64,000 bases of DNA from Mycolicibacter sinensis. Lineage in GTDB: Bacteria; Actinomycetota; Actinomycetes; Mycobacteriales; Mycobacteriaceae. Shown in pieces: positions 8,815-18,022 of this stretch. The stretch covers positions 1 through 64,000 of the forward strand of contig NZ_LZIN01000031.1 of assembly GCF_001667375.1 (NCBI RefSeq), given 5' to 3'. Each line of letters begins with the position of its first letter. Position 1 is the stretch's first letter. Under the pieces are notes generated by a model. That model was given only the letters and a program-made list of their open reading frames with translations, made no database searches and was not told the DNA's origin. Position numbers and translations under genes: made by a program.

Positions 8815-9402
8815 ATGACATCGCGACGCAGTACCGCGAGCCCAGCCGAGCAAGAGGCGGCCATCCTCAAAGCGGCCGCCGAAGAAGTCGGGTTGGTCGG
8901 GGTGGCCCGCGCCAGCCTTGATGTCATCGCCCGCCAGGCGGGGGTCAGCCGCAGTACCTTGTACCGGCGGTTCCCGACTCGGGACGCACTGATCACCGAG
9001 CTCGGGCGCCGGGCCTTCGACAATGCGATGGTTCAGCTGCGTACCGTCGCGGTGGACTCCGGGCCGAAAAACGCGGCTGTTGCGGCGTTTCGAGCGGGGT
9101 TGCGGCTACTCACCACCGATCCGGTGGTGCGAAAGCTGCTCCGGCTTGACGCCGGTGCACCGATGATGGCCGGGATGTACCAGGAGGCCGAAGCATTTCT
9201 GGAAAGCGCGTCGAGCGCGATGGCCAAGGCGCTACGCGCAGCCGGGGCCCAGATGCCCGAAGCGGACCTGGTGGCTGCCGCCGAATTGCATGTGCGACTG
9301 GCTGCTTCGATCGCCCAGGTGTCGACGTCTGTGCTCGACCCGGGTGACGATGAGGCGGTCAGCGCGTATGCGAAAAAGTATCTGGCGCCGCTGGTCTGGT
9401 AG
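8815..9402 (+). CDS. TetR-family regulator
   Basis: 195 residues from ATG 8815. The N-terminal helix-turn-helix is clear: VIARQAGVSRSTLYRRFPTRDALITEL. The C-terminal ligand domain is unremarkable. It probably autoregulates the MpaB-TetR unit through the inverted repeat at 7800-7826. Its last 44 bp overlap the 3' end of the convergent MFS gene (stop at 9359). Confidence 0.85.
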   Translation: MTSRRSTASPAEQEAAILKAAAEEVGLVGVARASLDVIARQAGVSRSTLYRRFPTRDALITELGRRAFDNAMVQLRTVAVDSGPKNAAVAAFRAGLRLLTTDPVVRKLLRLDAGAPMMAGMYQEAEAFLESASSAMAKALRAAGAQMPEADLVAAAELHVRLAASIAQVSTSVLDPGDDEAVSAYAKKYLAPLVW

Positions 9403-10708
9403 GCGCTGGAGCGGAACCGAGGAAGATCACGACGGCGGCCGAAGCCAGCGAGAATGCCCCGACCACCCACAGTGCGGCGTGGGTATCGCCGGTCAGATCC
9501 GTCAGCCAGCCCGTGACGTAGGGCCCGCCGAAGCCGCTCAGGTTGCCCAGGGAATTGATCAAGGCGATCCCGCCGGCCGCCGCCGTGCCCGTGAGGAACG
9601 TCGACGGCAGCGCCCAAAAGACCGGCATGGCGCACATGATCGAGCACGTCGACAACGTGATCGCGACCATCGCCAGGTACGGGTTGGCCATGTACAGCGC
9701 CGCCGGGATGCTCACGCCCCCGACGATCGCGGGAATCGCCACATGCCAGACGCGTTCTCCCGTCCGGTCGGCGTGGCGTGCCCAGGGCGCCATCACCGCC
9801 GCCGCGACGGCCCAGGGGATGGCGGTCACGATGCCGCTCCCGAGGATGCTCAGCTGCGTTCCGTACTGCTGGGCAAATCCGGTGACGATCGTCGGCAGGA
9901 AGAACCCGACGGCGTAGAGCCCGTAGACGACCCCGAAATAGACGAACGCCAGCGCCAGCATCCGGGGATGGCTCAGTGCCTTCTTGAGCGGCCAATGCCG
10001 ACCGGCCTCGGCCTCGGCCCGCTCACTCGCCAGGGTTTCCTCCAGCCACTGCCTCTCATCGACGGACAGCCAGCGTGCCTGCGCCGGCCGGTCGGTCAGA
10101 TAGAACCAGCACGCGAACGCGAGCACGATCGCGGGCAGTCCCTCGACCAAGAACATGACACGCCATCCGGCAAGACCGAAAATGCCCTGACCCCAGTCGA
10201 TGACCAGTGACGACAAGGTGGAGCCGACCGCCGTCGACACCGGTACCGCCACCATGAACAGCGAGATCGCCCGGGACCGCTGCTTTGCGGGGAACCAGAA
10301 CGTGAGATAGAGGATGATCCCCGGGAAGAATCCGGCCTCGGCCACTCCCAGCAGGAACCGCAGCACCACAAGCGTCGGTGCGTTGGGCACGAAAGCGATT
10401 GCGGTGCTGACGATTCCCCAGGTCAGCATGATCCGGGCCAGCCAGCGCCGGCCGCCGAACCGATGCAGCGCGATGTTGCTGGGAATCTCCAGGAACAAAT
10501 AGCCGAAAAAGAAGATCCCCGAGGCGAAACCGAACATCGTCGCGGTCATTCCGAGTTCGTCGTTCATGCCGTTGGGCCCGGCGAACCCGATATTGACACG
10601 GTCGAGGTAGTTGACGAAGTACAGCAGCCCCAGGAAGGGGAGCAGTCGACGGGTGACCTTCGCCGTCGCCGACGTGGCCGCTGCGGGCGCGGCGTGATCG
10701 GCGGTCAT
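9359..10708 (-). CDS. MFS transporter, anion:cation symporter type
   Basis: 449 residues with about twelve membrane helices. The first helix region reads FLGLLYFVNYLDRVNIGFA, the hallmark of the ACS branch (galactonate, phthalate and tartrate carriers). GYLFLEIPSN follows in the second helix region. A long cytoplasmic loop between helices 6 and 7 carries DRPAQARWLSVDERQWLEE, also typical. Likely imports an organic acid anion with protons; substrate not determinable. Lies 8 bp downstream of fum on the same strand and may be co-transcribed, which would suit a carboxylate substrate. Its 3' end overlaps the TetR gene by 44 bp. Confidence 0.85.
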   Translation of the reverse strand: MTADHAAPAAATSATAKVTRRLLPFLGLLYFVNYLDRVNIGFAGPNGMNDELGMTATMFGFASGIFFFGYLFLEIPSNIALHRFGGRRWLARIMLTWGIVSTAIAFVPNAPTLVVLRFLLGVAEAGFFPGIILYLTFWFPAKQRSRAISLFMVAVPVSTAVGSTLSSLVIDWGQGIFGLAGWRVMFLVEGLPAIVLAFACWFYLTDRPAQARWLSVDERQWLEETLASERAEAEAGRHWPLKKALSHPRMLALAFVYFGVVYGLYAVGFFLPTIVTGFAQQYGTQLSILGSGIVTAIPWAVAAAVMAPWARHADRTGERVWHVAIPAIVGGVSIPAALYMANPYLAMVAITLSTCSIMCAMPVFWALPSTFLTGTAAAGGIALINSLGNLSGFGGPYVTGWLTDLTGDTHAALWVVGAFSLASAAVVIFLGSAPAPTRPAAPDTFSHTR

Positions 10709-10716
10709 CAGCTTGC

Positions 10717-12114
10717 TTAGGCGTCCTTCACCTTGGCCATCGCCAGCACGTCGAGGCGGCGGTCCAGCTCGGCCTCTGAGAGCTTGTCGCCGATCAAGCC
10801 GCGGTCGATCACCGTCTGGCGAATCGTCTTGCGCTCCTTGAGAGCCTGCTTGGCTACCGCGGCGGCCTCCTCGTAGCCGATCGCGGAGTTCAGCGGTGTC
10901 ACGATCGACGGGCTGGACTCGGCGAGCTCGCGCAGGTGCTCCTCATTGGCGACCAGTCCGACGATGCAGCGCTCGGCGAACAGCCGCGAGACGTTGGTCA
11001 GCAGCTTGAAGGACTCCAGCGTGTTGCGGGCCATCATCGGGATGTAGACGTTGAGCTCGAAGGCGCCGTTGCCGCCGCCCCAGGCGATCGCCGCGTCGTT
11101 GCCGATCACCTGCGCCGCCACCTGGGTGACCGCCTCGGGCAGAACGGGATTCACCTTGCCCGGCATGATCGAGCTGCCTGGCTGCAGGTCGGGAAGTTGA
11201 ATCTCGGCCAGCCCGGTCAGCGGACCCGAGCCCATCCAGCGGATGTCGTTGGCGATCTTGGTCAGCGACACCGCGATGGTGCGCAGCGCCCCGGACGCCT
11301 CGACCAGACCGTCACGCGCCGCCTGGGCTTCGAAGGAGTTAGCCGCGGTACGCAACTCGGTGATCCCGGTCTCGGCGACCAGTACCTCGACCACCTTGGC
11401 CCCGAAGCCTTCCGGAGCGTTCAGTCCGGTGCCGACGGCGGTGCCGCCGATCGCCAACTCGCCCAGGCGGGGCAGCGTCGACTGCACCCGCTCGATGCCG
11501 GCGGCGATCTGGCGGGCGTAGCCGGAGAACTCCTGGCCCAGCGTCACCGGAACGGCGTCCATCAGGTGCGTGCGGCCCGACTTCACCACGGTGCGCCATT
11601 CTGTCGCCTTGGCGTCCAGCGCGTCGTGCAGCACCAGCAGTGCCGGAACCAGGTGGCGCACCGCGGCTTCGGTGGCCGCGATGTGGGTGGCGGTCGGGAA
11701 GGTGTCGTTGGACGACTGCGACATGTTCACGTCGTCGTTGGGGTGCACCGTCACCCCGTTGGCGGCAGCGATCGACGCGATCACCTCGTTGGTGTTCATG
11801 TTCGAGCTGGTACCCGAACCGGTCTGGAACACATCGATGGGGAACTGGTCGTCGTGCTTACCGTCGGCGATCTCAGCGGCGGCAGCCTTGATGGCGTCGG
11901 CTTTCTCGCGCGCCAGCAGGCCCAAATCGGCGTTCACCTGCGCGCACGCGCCCTTCAGCAGGCCGAGCGCCCGGATCTGGGTGCGCTCCAGGCCGCGACC
12001 GGAGATCGGGAAGTTCTCCACCGCCCGCTGGGTCTGCGCGCGCCACAGCGCATTCACCGGCACCCGGACCTCGCCCATGGTGTCGTGTTCGATGCGGTAT
12101 TCGGTGTCGCTCAT
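10717..12114 (-). CDS. fum: Class II fumarate hydratase (FumC type)
   Basis: 465-residue iron-independent fumarase that hydrates fumarate to malate in the TCA cycle. The superfamily signature [11 protein letters not shown] is present near residue 318, with [14 protein letters not shown] and [11 protein letters not shown] as the other conserved blocks. ATG 12114 gives [16 protein letters not shown], as in Rv1098c. It lies 26 bp downstream of glpX on the same strand, an arrangement conserved in mycobacteria. Confidence 0.96.
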   Translation of the reverse strand: MSDTEYRIEHDTMGEVRVPVNALWRAQTQRAVENFPISGRGLERTQIRALGLLKGACAQVNADLGLLAREKADAIKAAAAEIADGKHDDQFPIDVFQTGSGTSSNMNTNEVIASIAAANGVTVHPNDDVNMSQSSNDTFPTATHIAATEAAVRHLVPALLVLHDALDAKATEWRTVVKSGRTHLMDAVPVTLGQEFSGYARQIAAGIERVQSTLPRLGELAIGGTAVGTGLNAPEGFGAKVVEVLVAETGITELRTAANSFEAQAARDGLVEASGALRTIAVSLTKIANDIRWMGSGPLTGLAEIQLPDLQPGSSIMPGKVNPVLPEAVTQVAAQVIGNDAAIAWGGGNGAFELNVYIPMMARNTLESFKLLTNVSRLFAERCIVGLVANEEHLRELAESSPSIVTPLNSAIGYEEAAAVAKQALKERKTIRQTVIDRGLIGDKLSEAELDRRLDVLAMAKVKDA

Positions 12115-12140
12115 AGGTTTTTCGTCCTCGCTTGACGTCG

Positions 12141-13172
12141 TCAGGGCAGGGGGTAGGCGGCGTGTGCGTCGCCGGTGAAGTCGACCGCCGAATACTCGTT
12201 GAGCTTCGACAGCCGGTGATATGCCTCGATCATCCGGACGGTGCCGGACTTCGAGCGCATCACGATCGATTGCGTGGTGCAGCCGCCGGGGTAGTAGCGC
12301 ACCCCCTTGAGCAGGTCGCCGTCGGTGACCCCGGTGGCGCAGAAGAACACGTTGTCGCCGGAGACCAGATGCTCGGTGGTCAGCACCTCGCCCAGGTCGT
12401 AGCCGGCGTCCAGGGCCTTCTGCCGCTCGGCGTCGTCGGTGGGCGCCAGTTGGGCCTGGATCTCACCGCCCATGCAGCGGATCGCCGCGGCGGCGATGAT
12501 GCCCTCCGGGGTGCCGCCGATCCCGGCCAGCATGTCGGTGCCCGAGTCGGGCCGGCACGCCGCGATCGCGCCGGCCACGTCGCCGTCGGTGATCAGCCGG
12601 ATGCGCGCGCCGGCGGCCCGCACGTCGTGGATGAGCTGCGCGTGCCGCGGCCGGTCCAGAATGCACACCGTCATGTCGCGCGGCGACAGGCCCTTGACCT
12701 TGGCGACCGCCTTGATGTTCTCGGCGATCGGCTTGGTGATGTCCAGGACGTCGGCGGCCTCGGGGCCGACCGCGATCTTGTTCATGTAGAACACCGCCGA
12801 CGGGTCGAACATCGCGCCGCGTTCGGCCACCGCCAGCACCGAGATGGCGTTGGGCATGCCCTTGCTCATCAAGGTGGTGCCGTCGATCGGGTCGACGGCG
12901 AAGTCGCAGTCGGGTCCGTCGCCGTTGCCGACTTCCTCCCCGTTGTAGAGCATCGGCGCGTGGTCCTTCTCGCCCTCGCCGATCACCACCACGCCGCGCA
13001 TCGACACCGAGTTCACCAGTTCGCGCATCGCGTCGACGGCCGCGCCGTCCCCGCCCTCCTTGTCGCCGCGGCCGACCCACCGGCCGGCGGCCATGGCGCC
13101 GGCCTCGGTCACCCGCACCAGCTCCAAGGCCAGGTTGCGGTCTGGGGGTTCACGGCGTGGAGGTGCGGTCAT
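12141..13172 (-). CDS. glpX: Fructose-1,6-bisphosphatase class II (GlpX)
   Basis: 343 residues from ATG 13172. Converts fructose-1,6-bisphosphate to fructose-6-phosphate, essential for growth on fatty acids and other gluconeogenic substrates. Metal-binding motifs [11 protein letters not shown] and [12 protein letters not shown] are intact, as is [11 protein letters not shown] near the C-terminus. A longer frame reaching 13271 would overlap the divergent DUF4245 gene and has no family similarity. Orthologue of Rv1099c. Confidence 0.95.
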   Translation of the reverse strand: MTAPPRREPPDRNLALELVRVTEAGAMAAGRWVGRGDKEGGDGAAVDAMRELVNSVSMRGVVVIGEGEKDHAPMLYNGEEVGNGDGPDCDFAVDPIDGTTLMSKGMPNAISVLAVAERGAMFDPSAVFYMNKIAVGPEAADVLDITKPIAENIKAVAKVKGLSPRDMTVCILDRPRHAQLIHDVRAAGARIRLITDGDVAGAIAACRPDSGTDMLAGIGGTPEGIIAAAAIRCMGGEIQAQLAPTDDAERQKALDAGYDLGEVLTTEHLVSGDNVFFCATGVTDGDLLKGVRYYPGGCTTQSIVMRSKSGTVRMIEAYHRLSKLNEYSAVDFTGDAHAAYPLP

Positions 13173-13215
13173 GGTTGCTAATTGTCCCAGAACCGGATCA
13201 GCCCCACTGAGCTGG

Positions 13216-13231
13216 GATACTGGCTTCCGTG
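13216..13231 (+). promoter_or_regulatory. -10 GATACT before DUF4245 gene
   Basis: GATACT at 13216-13221 predicts a transcript start at 13228, one base before the GTG at 13229. The mRNA is probably leaderless. Confidence 0.4.
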
Positions 13232-13858
13232 AGTACTGAGCCTCAACCGGCGCCCAAGCCCGCCAAACCACGCCTGCTGCAGGACGGCCGCGACATGTTC
13301 TGGTCGATCGCGCCGCTGGTCCTGGCCTGCATCGTGCTGGCCGGGGTGGCCGGGACGTGCTCGTTTCATCCCGGCGGCATGTCGTCGGGGCCGGTGCCCT
13401 CCTACGACGCCGTCGCCGCGCTGAACGCCGATGCGCAGACGCTCGGGTTTCCCATCCGGTTGCCGGCGCTGCCGGAAGGCTGGCAACCCAACTCCGGCAG
13501 TCGGGGCAGCATCACCGACGGGCGCACCGACGCGAAAGGCCAGCGGCTGCGCGCGGTCACCTCGAGAGTCGGCTACATCACCCCGACCGGGATGTACGTC
13601 AGCCTGACCCAGAGCAACGCCGACGAGACCGCGCTGGTCACCGCGATCCGCCCCGGACTGCATGCCACCGGCAGCGAGGACGTCGATGGCACCAGCTGGG
13701 TGGTCTACCGGGGCGAGGGCGAGCCGGTGTGGACCACCCGGTTGACCTCGACGGGCGGCCCGGCACAGCTGGCGATCACCGGTGCGGCCGCTGCCGAGCA
13801 GTTCCGCGTTCTGGCGGCGGCCGTGCAAACGCAGGCGCCGCTACCGACGACCCGGTAG
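13229..13858 (+). CDS. DUF4245 single-pass membrane protein
   Basis: 209 residues, orthologue of Rv1100. One membrane helix ([19 protein letters not shown], about residues 31-49) follows a short cytoplasmic Pro/Lys-rich N-terminus. The remaining 155 residues would be outside the membrane and form the DUF4245 domain. Function unknown. Divergent from glpX; its last 18 bp overlap the convergent permease gene. Confidence 0.82.
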   Translation: MSTEPQPAPKPAKPRLLQDGRDMFWSIAPLVLACIVLAGVAGTCSFHPGGMSSGPVPSYDAVAALNADAQTLGFPIRLPALPEGWQPNSGSRGSITDGRTDAKGQRLRAVTSRVGYITPTGMYVSLTQSNADETALVTAIRPGLHATGSEDVDGTSWVVYRGEGEPVWTTRLTSTGGPAQLAITGAAAAEQFRVLAAAVQTQAPLPTTR

Positions 13859-14965
13859 CGGGAGGCGCCACCGTCGGGGTTTTGGCTTTTCATCTTCGGT
13901 CTGCAGCTCCACGCCGTGATACACCGCCAGGTAGACGTCGATGGTGGTGACGATGATGATCATCACCACCGGGCCGATCACGATGCCCCAGAAGCCGAAC
14001 ATGGCGATCCCGGCGAAAACCGCCAGCAGCATCAATGCCGAGTTGAGCCGGGCGTCGCGCGGCACCAGGATCGGCCGCAGGACGTTGTCGATGTTGGTGA
14101 CGACGATCAGGTGGAACGCCACCACGAACACCCCGCCGACGACGTTGCCGAACAGCGCCATGCCCACGCCGAACGGGATGGTGACGATGCCCCCGCCGAG
14201 CGGGATCACCGACAACGCCGTCAGCAGGATCGCGAAGATGAAGAACGCCTGGTGGAACCCGCCGATGTAGATCGAGGCGGCCCCGGCCACCCCTTGGCAG
14301 AACGCGATGACGAACTGCCCGCCGACGGTGCCCCGCACCATCGAGCCCATCTTGGCCAGGTACAGATCGGTGACGTCGGCACCGAGCGGGTTGAGCTGGC
14401 GGATCAGAGTCTGCAGTTCCTCGCGGTGGGTCAACAGCGCCAGAAACACGTACAAGAAGATGATCGCCGCGGTGATCGCTCCGACGAAACCTCCAACGGC
14501 GCCCTGCAGGACGTGCAGCAGCATCTGCCCGCCCTTTTGTGCGACATCCACCATCGCCTCTCGCAGCGTGTCCATGCTCACCTGGGCGTGCACGAACGGA
14601 ATCCGCTCCAGCAGGCCGTTGACGAACTTGAGCACCTTGTCGCCGAGGGCGTTGGGATCGGTGGCCTGCACCCACTCCGCCACCTCGCCGGCGGTGCGGG
14701 TGATCTGCATGACGGCCAGAAAGATCGTCAGGCTGACCGGGACGATGACGGCGACCAGCGCGGCCAGCAGCGTGCCGGTGGCCGCCAGGCCGGTCGGCAG
14801 CCGTCGGCCCAGGGCCCGGAACAGCGGGGTGAACAGGTAGGCGCCCACCGCGGCCACCACGATCAGCACGAAAAAGGTGCGCAGGAAGTACGCCCCGAAC
14901 AGCAGTGCGATAACGGTGAAGACCGCAAGGGCACGCCGCTGAGTAGGGGAGAAGTCGGAGTTCAC
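13841..14965 (-). CDS. AI-2E family (UPF0118) membrane transporter
   Basis: 374 residues from GTG 14965, with about seven to eight membrane helices in the PerM/TqsA pattern: two N-terminal helices, a long extracytoplasmic region, then a dense C-terminal helix cluster containing PLGGGIVTIPFG. Members export signalling molecules or act as ion antiporters; the substrate is unknown. The GTG overlaps the stop of the upstream epimerase gene by 4 bp (GTGA), so translational coupling is likely. Orthologue of Rv1101c. Confidence 0.8.
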   Translation of the reverse strand: MNSDFSPTQRRALAVFTVIALLFGAYFLRTFFVLIVVAAVGAYLFTPLFRALGRRLPTGLAATGTLLAALVAVIVPVSLTIFLAVMQITRTAGEVAEWVQATDPNALGDKVLKFVNGLLERIPFVHAQVSMDTLREAMVDVAQKGGQMLLHVLQGAVGGFVGAITAAIIFLYVFLALLTHREELQTLIRQLNPLGADVTDLYLAKMGSMVRGTVGGQFVIAFCQGVAGAASIYIGGFHQAFFIFAILLTALSVIPLGGGIVTIPFGVGMALFGNVVGGVFVVAFHLIVVTNIDNVLRPILVPRDARLNSALMLLAVFAGIAMFGFWGIVIGPVVMIIIVTTIDVYLAVYHGVELQTEDEKPKPRRWRLPLPGRR

Positions 14966-16017
14966 GGGCGCGGGTCGTCCCACTTGTCGGCGATGGCCCG
15001 CCACGGGTCGGCGAACTTCTTGCCGGTGCCGAAGTAGGGCGCGCGCCAGCGCAGGACGACGTGAGCCAAGGGGGCAACCACCCTGAGCAGGTAGCGCTGT
15101 GGGCCGGCCTTCGCCGTCGTCTCCGCCAACATCTGGGGCCAGGAGTGGTGCTGGAAGCCCAGCGCCTCCTGGGCGCGACCGGTGTCCATCCAGTCGGTGT
15201 TGAACCAGTCCTCGTCGCTGTCGGGGTTGCCGGGCAAGCCGGCGGGGATCCCGTTGACCAACCCCATCGCTGCGGCCATCGCCGGCGCGATGTCGCCTTG
15301 CCGCCGGCGGTGGGTGTCGTCGCCGCCGATCAGCAAGGTCTCGCCGACCACGGGTGCGGTGGTGGCCGCGACGAACGCCGCGGCGACGTCACGCACGTCC
15401 ACGGTTTGCAGCCTGCCGTCGGTCGGCAGTAACTGCTCGAAATACAGGTTGTCGAGGTTGATGCTGGAGCCCAGGTCGACGGCGAGCACTCCGCCGAGTC
15501 GCAGGATCACCCAGTCCAGCGTGGAATCACGGACCCGTTGTTCGGCTTGCACTTTGTGGTCGCCGTAGATGTCGGCGGGATTGGTCGGGGTGTCGGCGGT
15601 CAGCACGCCGGAGACGGTGTGCGGGTTGCGGGAGCCGTACACCGCGATGCTGGAAGCCTGCACGAAGCGCGGCGGGTCGGGCTGTTGGGCCGCCGCGGCA
15701 AGCAGGTGCCCGGTCGCCTCGACGTTGACCTGGTAGGCGAGCTTGCGGCGCGAATAGATCAGCGGTGGGATCACCGCGGCCAGATGGATGATCGCGGCGG
15801 GTTCAACGGTGGCGACGAGCTCATCGACCGCCGCGGCGTCAGTGAGGTCGGCGTATCGCACCGTTACCGATTTCGGCAGTGTCGCCGCCGCTTTGCGATT
15901 GGCCGGGATGTCGAGATCCGTTGCGACAACGCTTCGGCCGTCCGCGGCCAACTGCCGCACCACTGCCGAACCGACCAGACCGAATGCGCCGGTCACCAAC
16001 ACCGTGCCCACGATCAC
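14962..16017 (-). CDS. NAD-dependent epimerase/dehydratase (extended SDR)
   Basis: 351 residues with the extended-SDR cofactor motif VLVTGAFGLVGSAVV at the N-terminus, a catalytic Ser in QASSIAVYG and the Tyr-Lys pair in YGDHK. The C-terminal 70 residues, after ALGFQHHSWPQM, hold a hydrophobic LLRVVAPLAHVVLRW stretch. It probably oxidises or epimerises a sugar nucleotide or hydroxylated lipid. Coupled by a 4-bp overlap to the AI-2E-type gene. Confidence 0.78.
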   Translation of the reverse strand: MIVGTVLVTGAFGLVGSAVVRQLAADGRSVVATDLDIPANRKAAATLPKSVTVRYADLTDAAAVDELVATVEPAAIIHLAAVIPPLIYSRRKLAYQVNVEATGHLLAAAAQQPDPPRFVQASSIAVYGSRNPHTVSGVLTADTPTNPADIYGDHKVQAEQRVRDSTLDWVILRLGGVLAVDLGSSINLDNLYFEQLLPTDGRLQTVDVRDVAAAFVAATTAPVVGETLLIGGDDTHRRRQGDIAPAMAAAMGLVNGIPAGLPGNPDSDEDWFNTDWMDTGRAQEALGFQHHSWPQMLAETTAKAGPQRYLLRVVAPLAHVVLRWRAPYFGTGKKFADPWRAIADKWDDPRP

Positions 16018-16085
16018 CTCCTCAATCAGTGCGATCTTTCCGTGAAAGCCAGGCCTGCGACAGCCGTTCGGAACAAACTGGCCCC

Positions 16086-16610
16086 ATGGCCCTGGCCGTC
16101 TGCCTGCTGTTCGACCGGCGATCCGAGCGGGCGCTGCGAGCCCTATGGGACCGTATCGAAAGCCACGGTGTGCCCAGCCTGCGATCGCATACCCACCGCC
16201 GGCATGTTCCGCACCTCTCGTACGCCGTGCTGCGCAGCTGGGACCGCGACGCGGTGGCAGCGGCGCTGGCCGGGCTGGATGACGGTGCCCCGGTGGAACT
16301 CAGCTTCGATGGCCTGGGGCTGTTCCGTCATGGGCGGGCCTGGCTGCTCGCCGGGGTCAGCGCCGATGTTGTGGCGCGCCAACAGCGCTTCGTCGAGGTT
16401 GTCACGAGCACCGGTGCCGAGCTGCACAAGCACTATCGGCCCGGCGTGTGGCTGCCGCACTGCTCGCTGGCCCCGCGGGCCAGGCTGGATCAGCTGCAGC
16501 TGGTGGCCGCGGAGGTGTTCGACGTGGTGCCGTTCCAGGCCCGACTGGATCACGCGGCACTGGTCAACAGTGCGACCGGTGAGGTGTCCCCGCTGTTGTC
16601 GCTGCCGTGA
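16086..16610 (+). CDS. 2H phosphoesterase-like (2'-5' RNA ligase family) protein
   Basis: 174 residues from ATG 16086. Two HxS-type motifs, HLSYAVL (about residue 43) and HCSLAPR (about residue 125), sit in equivalent positions of a duplicated fold, as in the 2H phosphoesterase / 2'-5' RNA ligase-like superfamily. Such proteins open cyclic phosphodiesters on RNA or nucleotides. The assignment rests on motif spacing and length. Convergent with the 3beta-HSD-like gene, 6 bp apart. Confidence 0.65.
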   Translation: MALAVCLLFDRRSERALRALWDRIESHGVPSLRSHTHRRHVPHLSYAVLRSWDRDAVAAALAGLDDGAPVELSFDGLGLFRHGRAWLLAGVSADVVARQQRFVEVVTSTGAELHKHYRPGVWLPHCSLAPRARLDQLQLVAAEVFDVVPFQARLDHAALVNSATGEVSPLLSLP

Positions 16611-16616
16611 CGACGA

Positions 16617-17726
16617 TTATTCCGGATGCGGCTCGGCGACCACCGTCGCCAGGTGTGGATGCGCTTCGGCCTTGACCCGCTGGAACAACTCGCAGTAATA
16701 GGGCAGGCAGTCGACCATCGCCTGCGCGGTGGTGAACAGCGGTTGATAGCCGAGATCACGGCGGGCCTTGTCGATCGAGAAGTAATTGTTGAGGTAAAGC
16801 CGTTCCACCGCACCGGGTTCCAGCAGTGGCTGGGGCAGCCCGAACCGGAAGTGCAGCCACTGCCAGGCGACCATCACGTCGCGTACCATCCGGCCGGAAA
16901 CCCTGAATCGGGGCCAGTGCTGGCCGCACGCTTCGATGACCGGGCGGGCGAACTCGAACATGTTGATCGGTTCGCCGTCGTTGACGAAATAGGCCTGTCC
17001 GGGTGCCGTTCCACCCGGCACCAGGTGCTCGGCGGCCAGGATGAAACCGTGAATCAGGTTGTGCACGTAGGAGTTGTCCAGCTTGGCGCGTTTGCTGCCG
17101 ATCAGGACTCTGACGTGTCCGGCGACCACGCTCTCGAACAGCTTGCGGAACATGGTCTGGTCGCCGTTGCCCCAGATTCCCGACGGGCGGATTGAACAGG
17201 TCAGCATGTCGCCGACACCGTTCTCCTCCAGCACGAACTTCTCGGCGACCACCTTCGTCTCGGTGTAGAGATCGTTGTATTTGGTGGTGTACGCCATGGT
17301 TTCGTTACCACCCGAGATGGCCTTACCACCCATCACCACGCTGTTGGATGCGGTGTAGACGAAGCGCTTCACCCCGGCCCGCTGTGCGGCCTGGACCAGA
17401 TTCTTGGTGCCGTCGACGTTGACCGCGAAGCTGCGCCGCCGGATCTCGTCGGTGACTTTCGCGCCACCCTGCAGATCGATGATCGCGGCGGTGTGAAACA
17501 CGGTGTCGATGTTGGCGACCGCGGCGGCCACCGAGGCCGGGTCGCAGATGTCGCCTTCCACCACCTGCAGGTTGCGGTGCGGGGCCAGCGGCGACGGCGC
17601 CCGGTCGAACGAGCGCACCTGATAGCCGCGGTCGACCAGCGTCTTGACGAAATTGGTCCCGACGAAGCCGGAGCCCCCGGTGACCAGTACCCGGCCGAGT
17701 TCGGTTGTCAGTGCGGGATCACCCAT
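16617..17726 (-). CDS. 3beta-hydroxysteroid dehydrogenase-like SDR
   Basis: 369 residues from ATG 17726. NAD-binding GGSGFVGTNFV, the DIDTVFHTAA-like block (NIDTVFHTAAII) and the catalytic YTETK (Tyr-Lys) are present. It matches Rv1106c, an NAD-dependent 3beta-hydroxysteroid dehydrogenase/isomerase that converts cholesterol to cholestenone. An upstream TTG start at 17783 is possible but would add 19 non-conserved residues and overlap xseB. Same strand as xseB/xseA, 53 bp downstream. Confidence 0.85.
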   Translation of the reverse strand: MGDPALTTELGRVLVTGGSGFVGTNFVKTLVDRGYQVRSFDRAPSPLAPHRNLQVVEGDICDPASVAAAVANIDTVFHTAAIIDLQGGAKVTDEIRRRSFAVNVDGTKNLVQAAQRAGVKRFVYTASNSVVMGGKAISGGNETMAYTTKYNDLYTETKVVAEKFVLEENGVGDMLTCSIRPSGIWGNGDQTMFRKLFESVVAGHVRVLIGSKRAKLDNSYVHNLIHGFILAAEHLVPGGTAPGQAYFVNDGEPINMFEFARPVIEACGQHWPRFRVSGRMVRDVMVAWQWLHFRFGLPQPLLEPGAVERLYLNNYFSIDKARRDLGYQPLFTTAQAMVDCLPYYCELFQRVKAEAHPHLATVVAEPHPE

Positions 17727-17779
17727 CGGGCGAGCATAACGGAAACGTGTTTCAGTTCCCCGGGCTTGTCGCGGGGCGG

Positions 17780-18022
17780 TCAACCCCGGTCGGCATCCTC
17801 GGATTCGGAGGCCAGCGCGTCCTGTACTCGCTGGCGCGCGCCGGCCAGGTGCTCCTCACACCGCTTAGCCAGCTGTTCTCCTCTTTCCCAGAGGCGCAGG
17901 GAAGCGTCGAGGTCCAGCCCGCCCTGCTCCAGTCGCTGCACCACCTCGATCAGCTCGTCGCGGCACTGCTCGTACCCGAGGTCACTAACGGGACTCATCG
18001 GCTCGGGTTGCTCAGTTGCCAT
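17780..18022 (-). CDS. xseB: Exodeoxyribonuclease VII small subunit
   Basis: 80 residues from ATG 18022. Coiled-coil-forming protein with the family pattern [32 protein letters not shown], followed by [14 protein letters not shown]. It binds XseA to form the bidirectional single-strand DNA exonuclease used in mismatch and damage repair. Its start overlaps the xseA stop by 11 bp, consistent with stoichiometric co-translation. Orthologue of Rv1107c. Confidence 0.93.
   Translation of the reverse strand: MATEQPEPMSPVSDLGYEQCRDELIEVVQRLEQGGLDLDASLRLWERGEQLAKRCEEHLAGARQRVQDALASESEDADRG

Noticed and set aside
16068..16083. GGAACAAACTGGCCCC as another copy of the cluster motif
   Set aside because: Only the GGAACA half is present; the TTTGGT half is missing.
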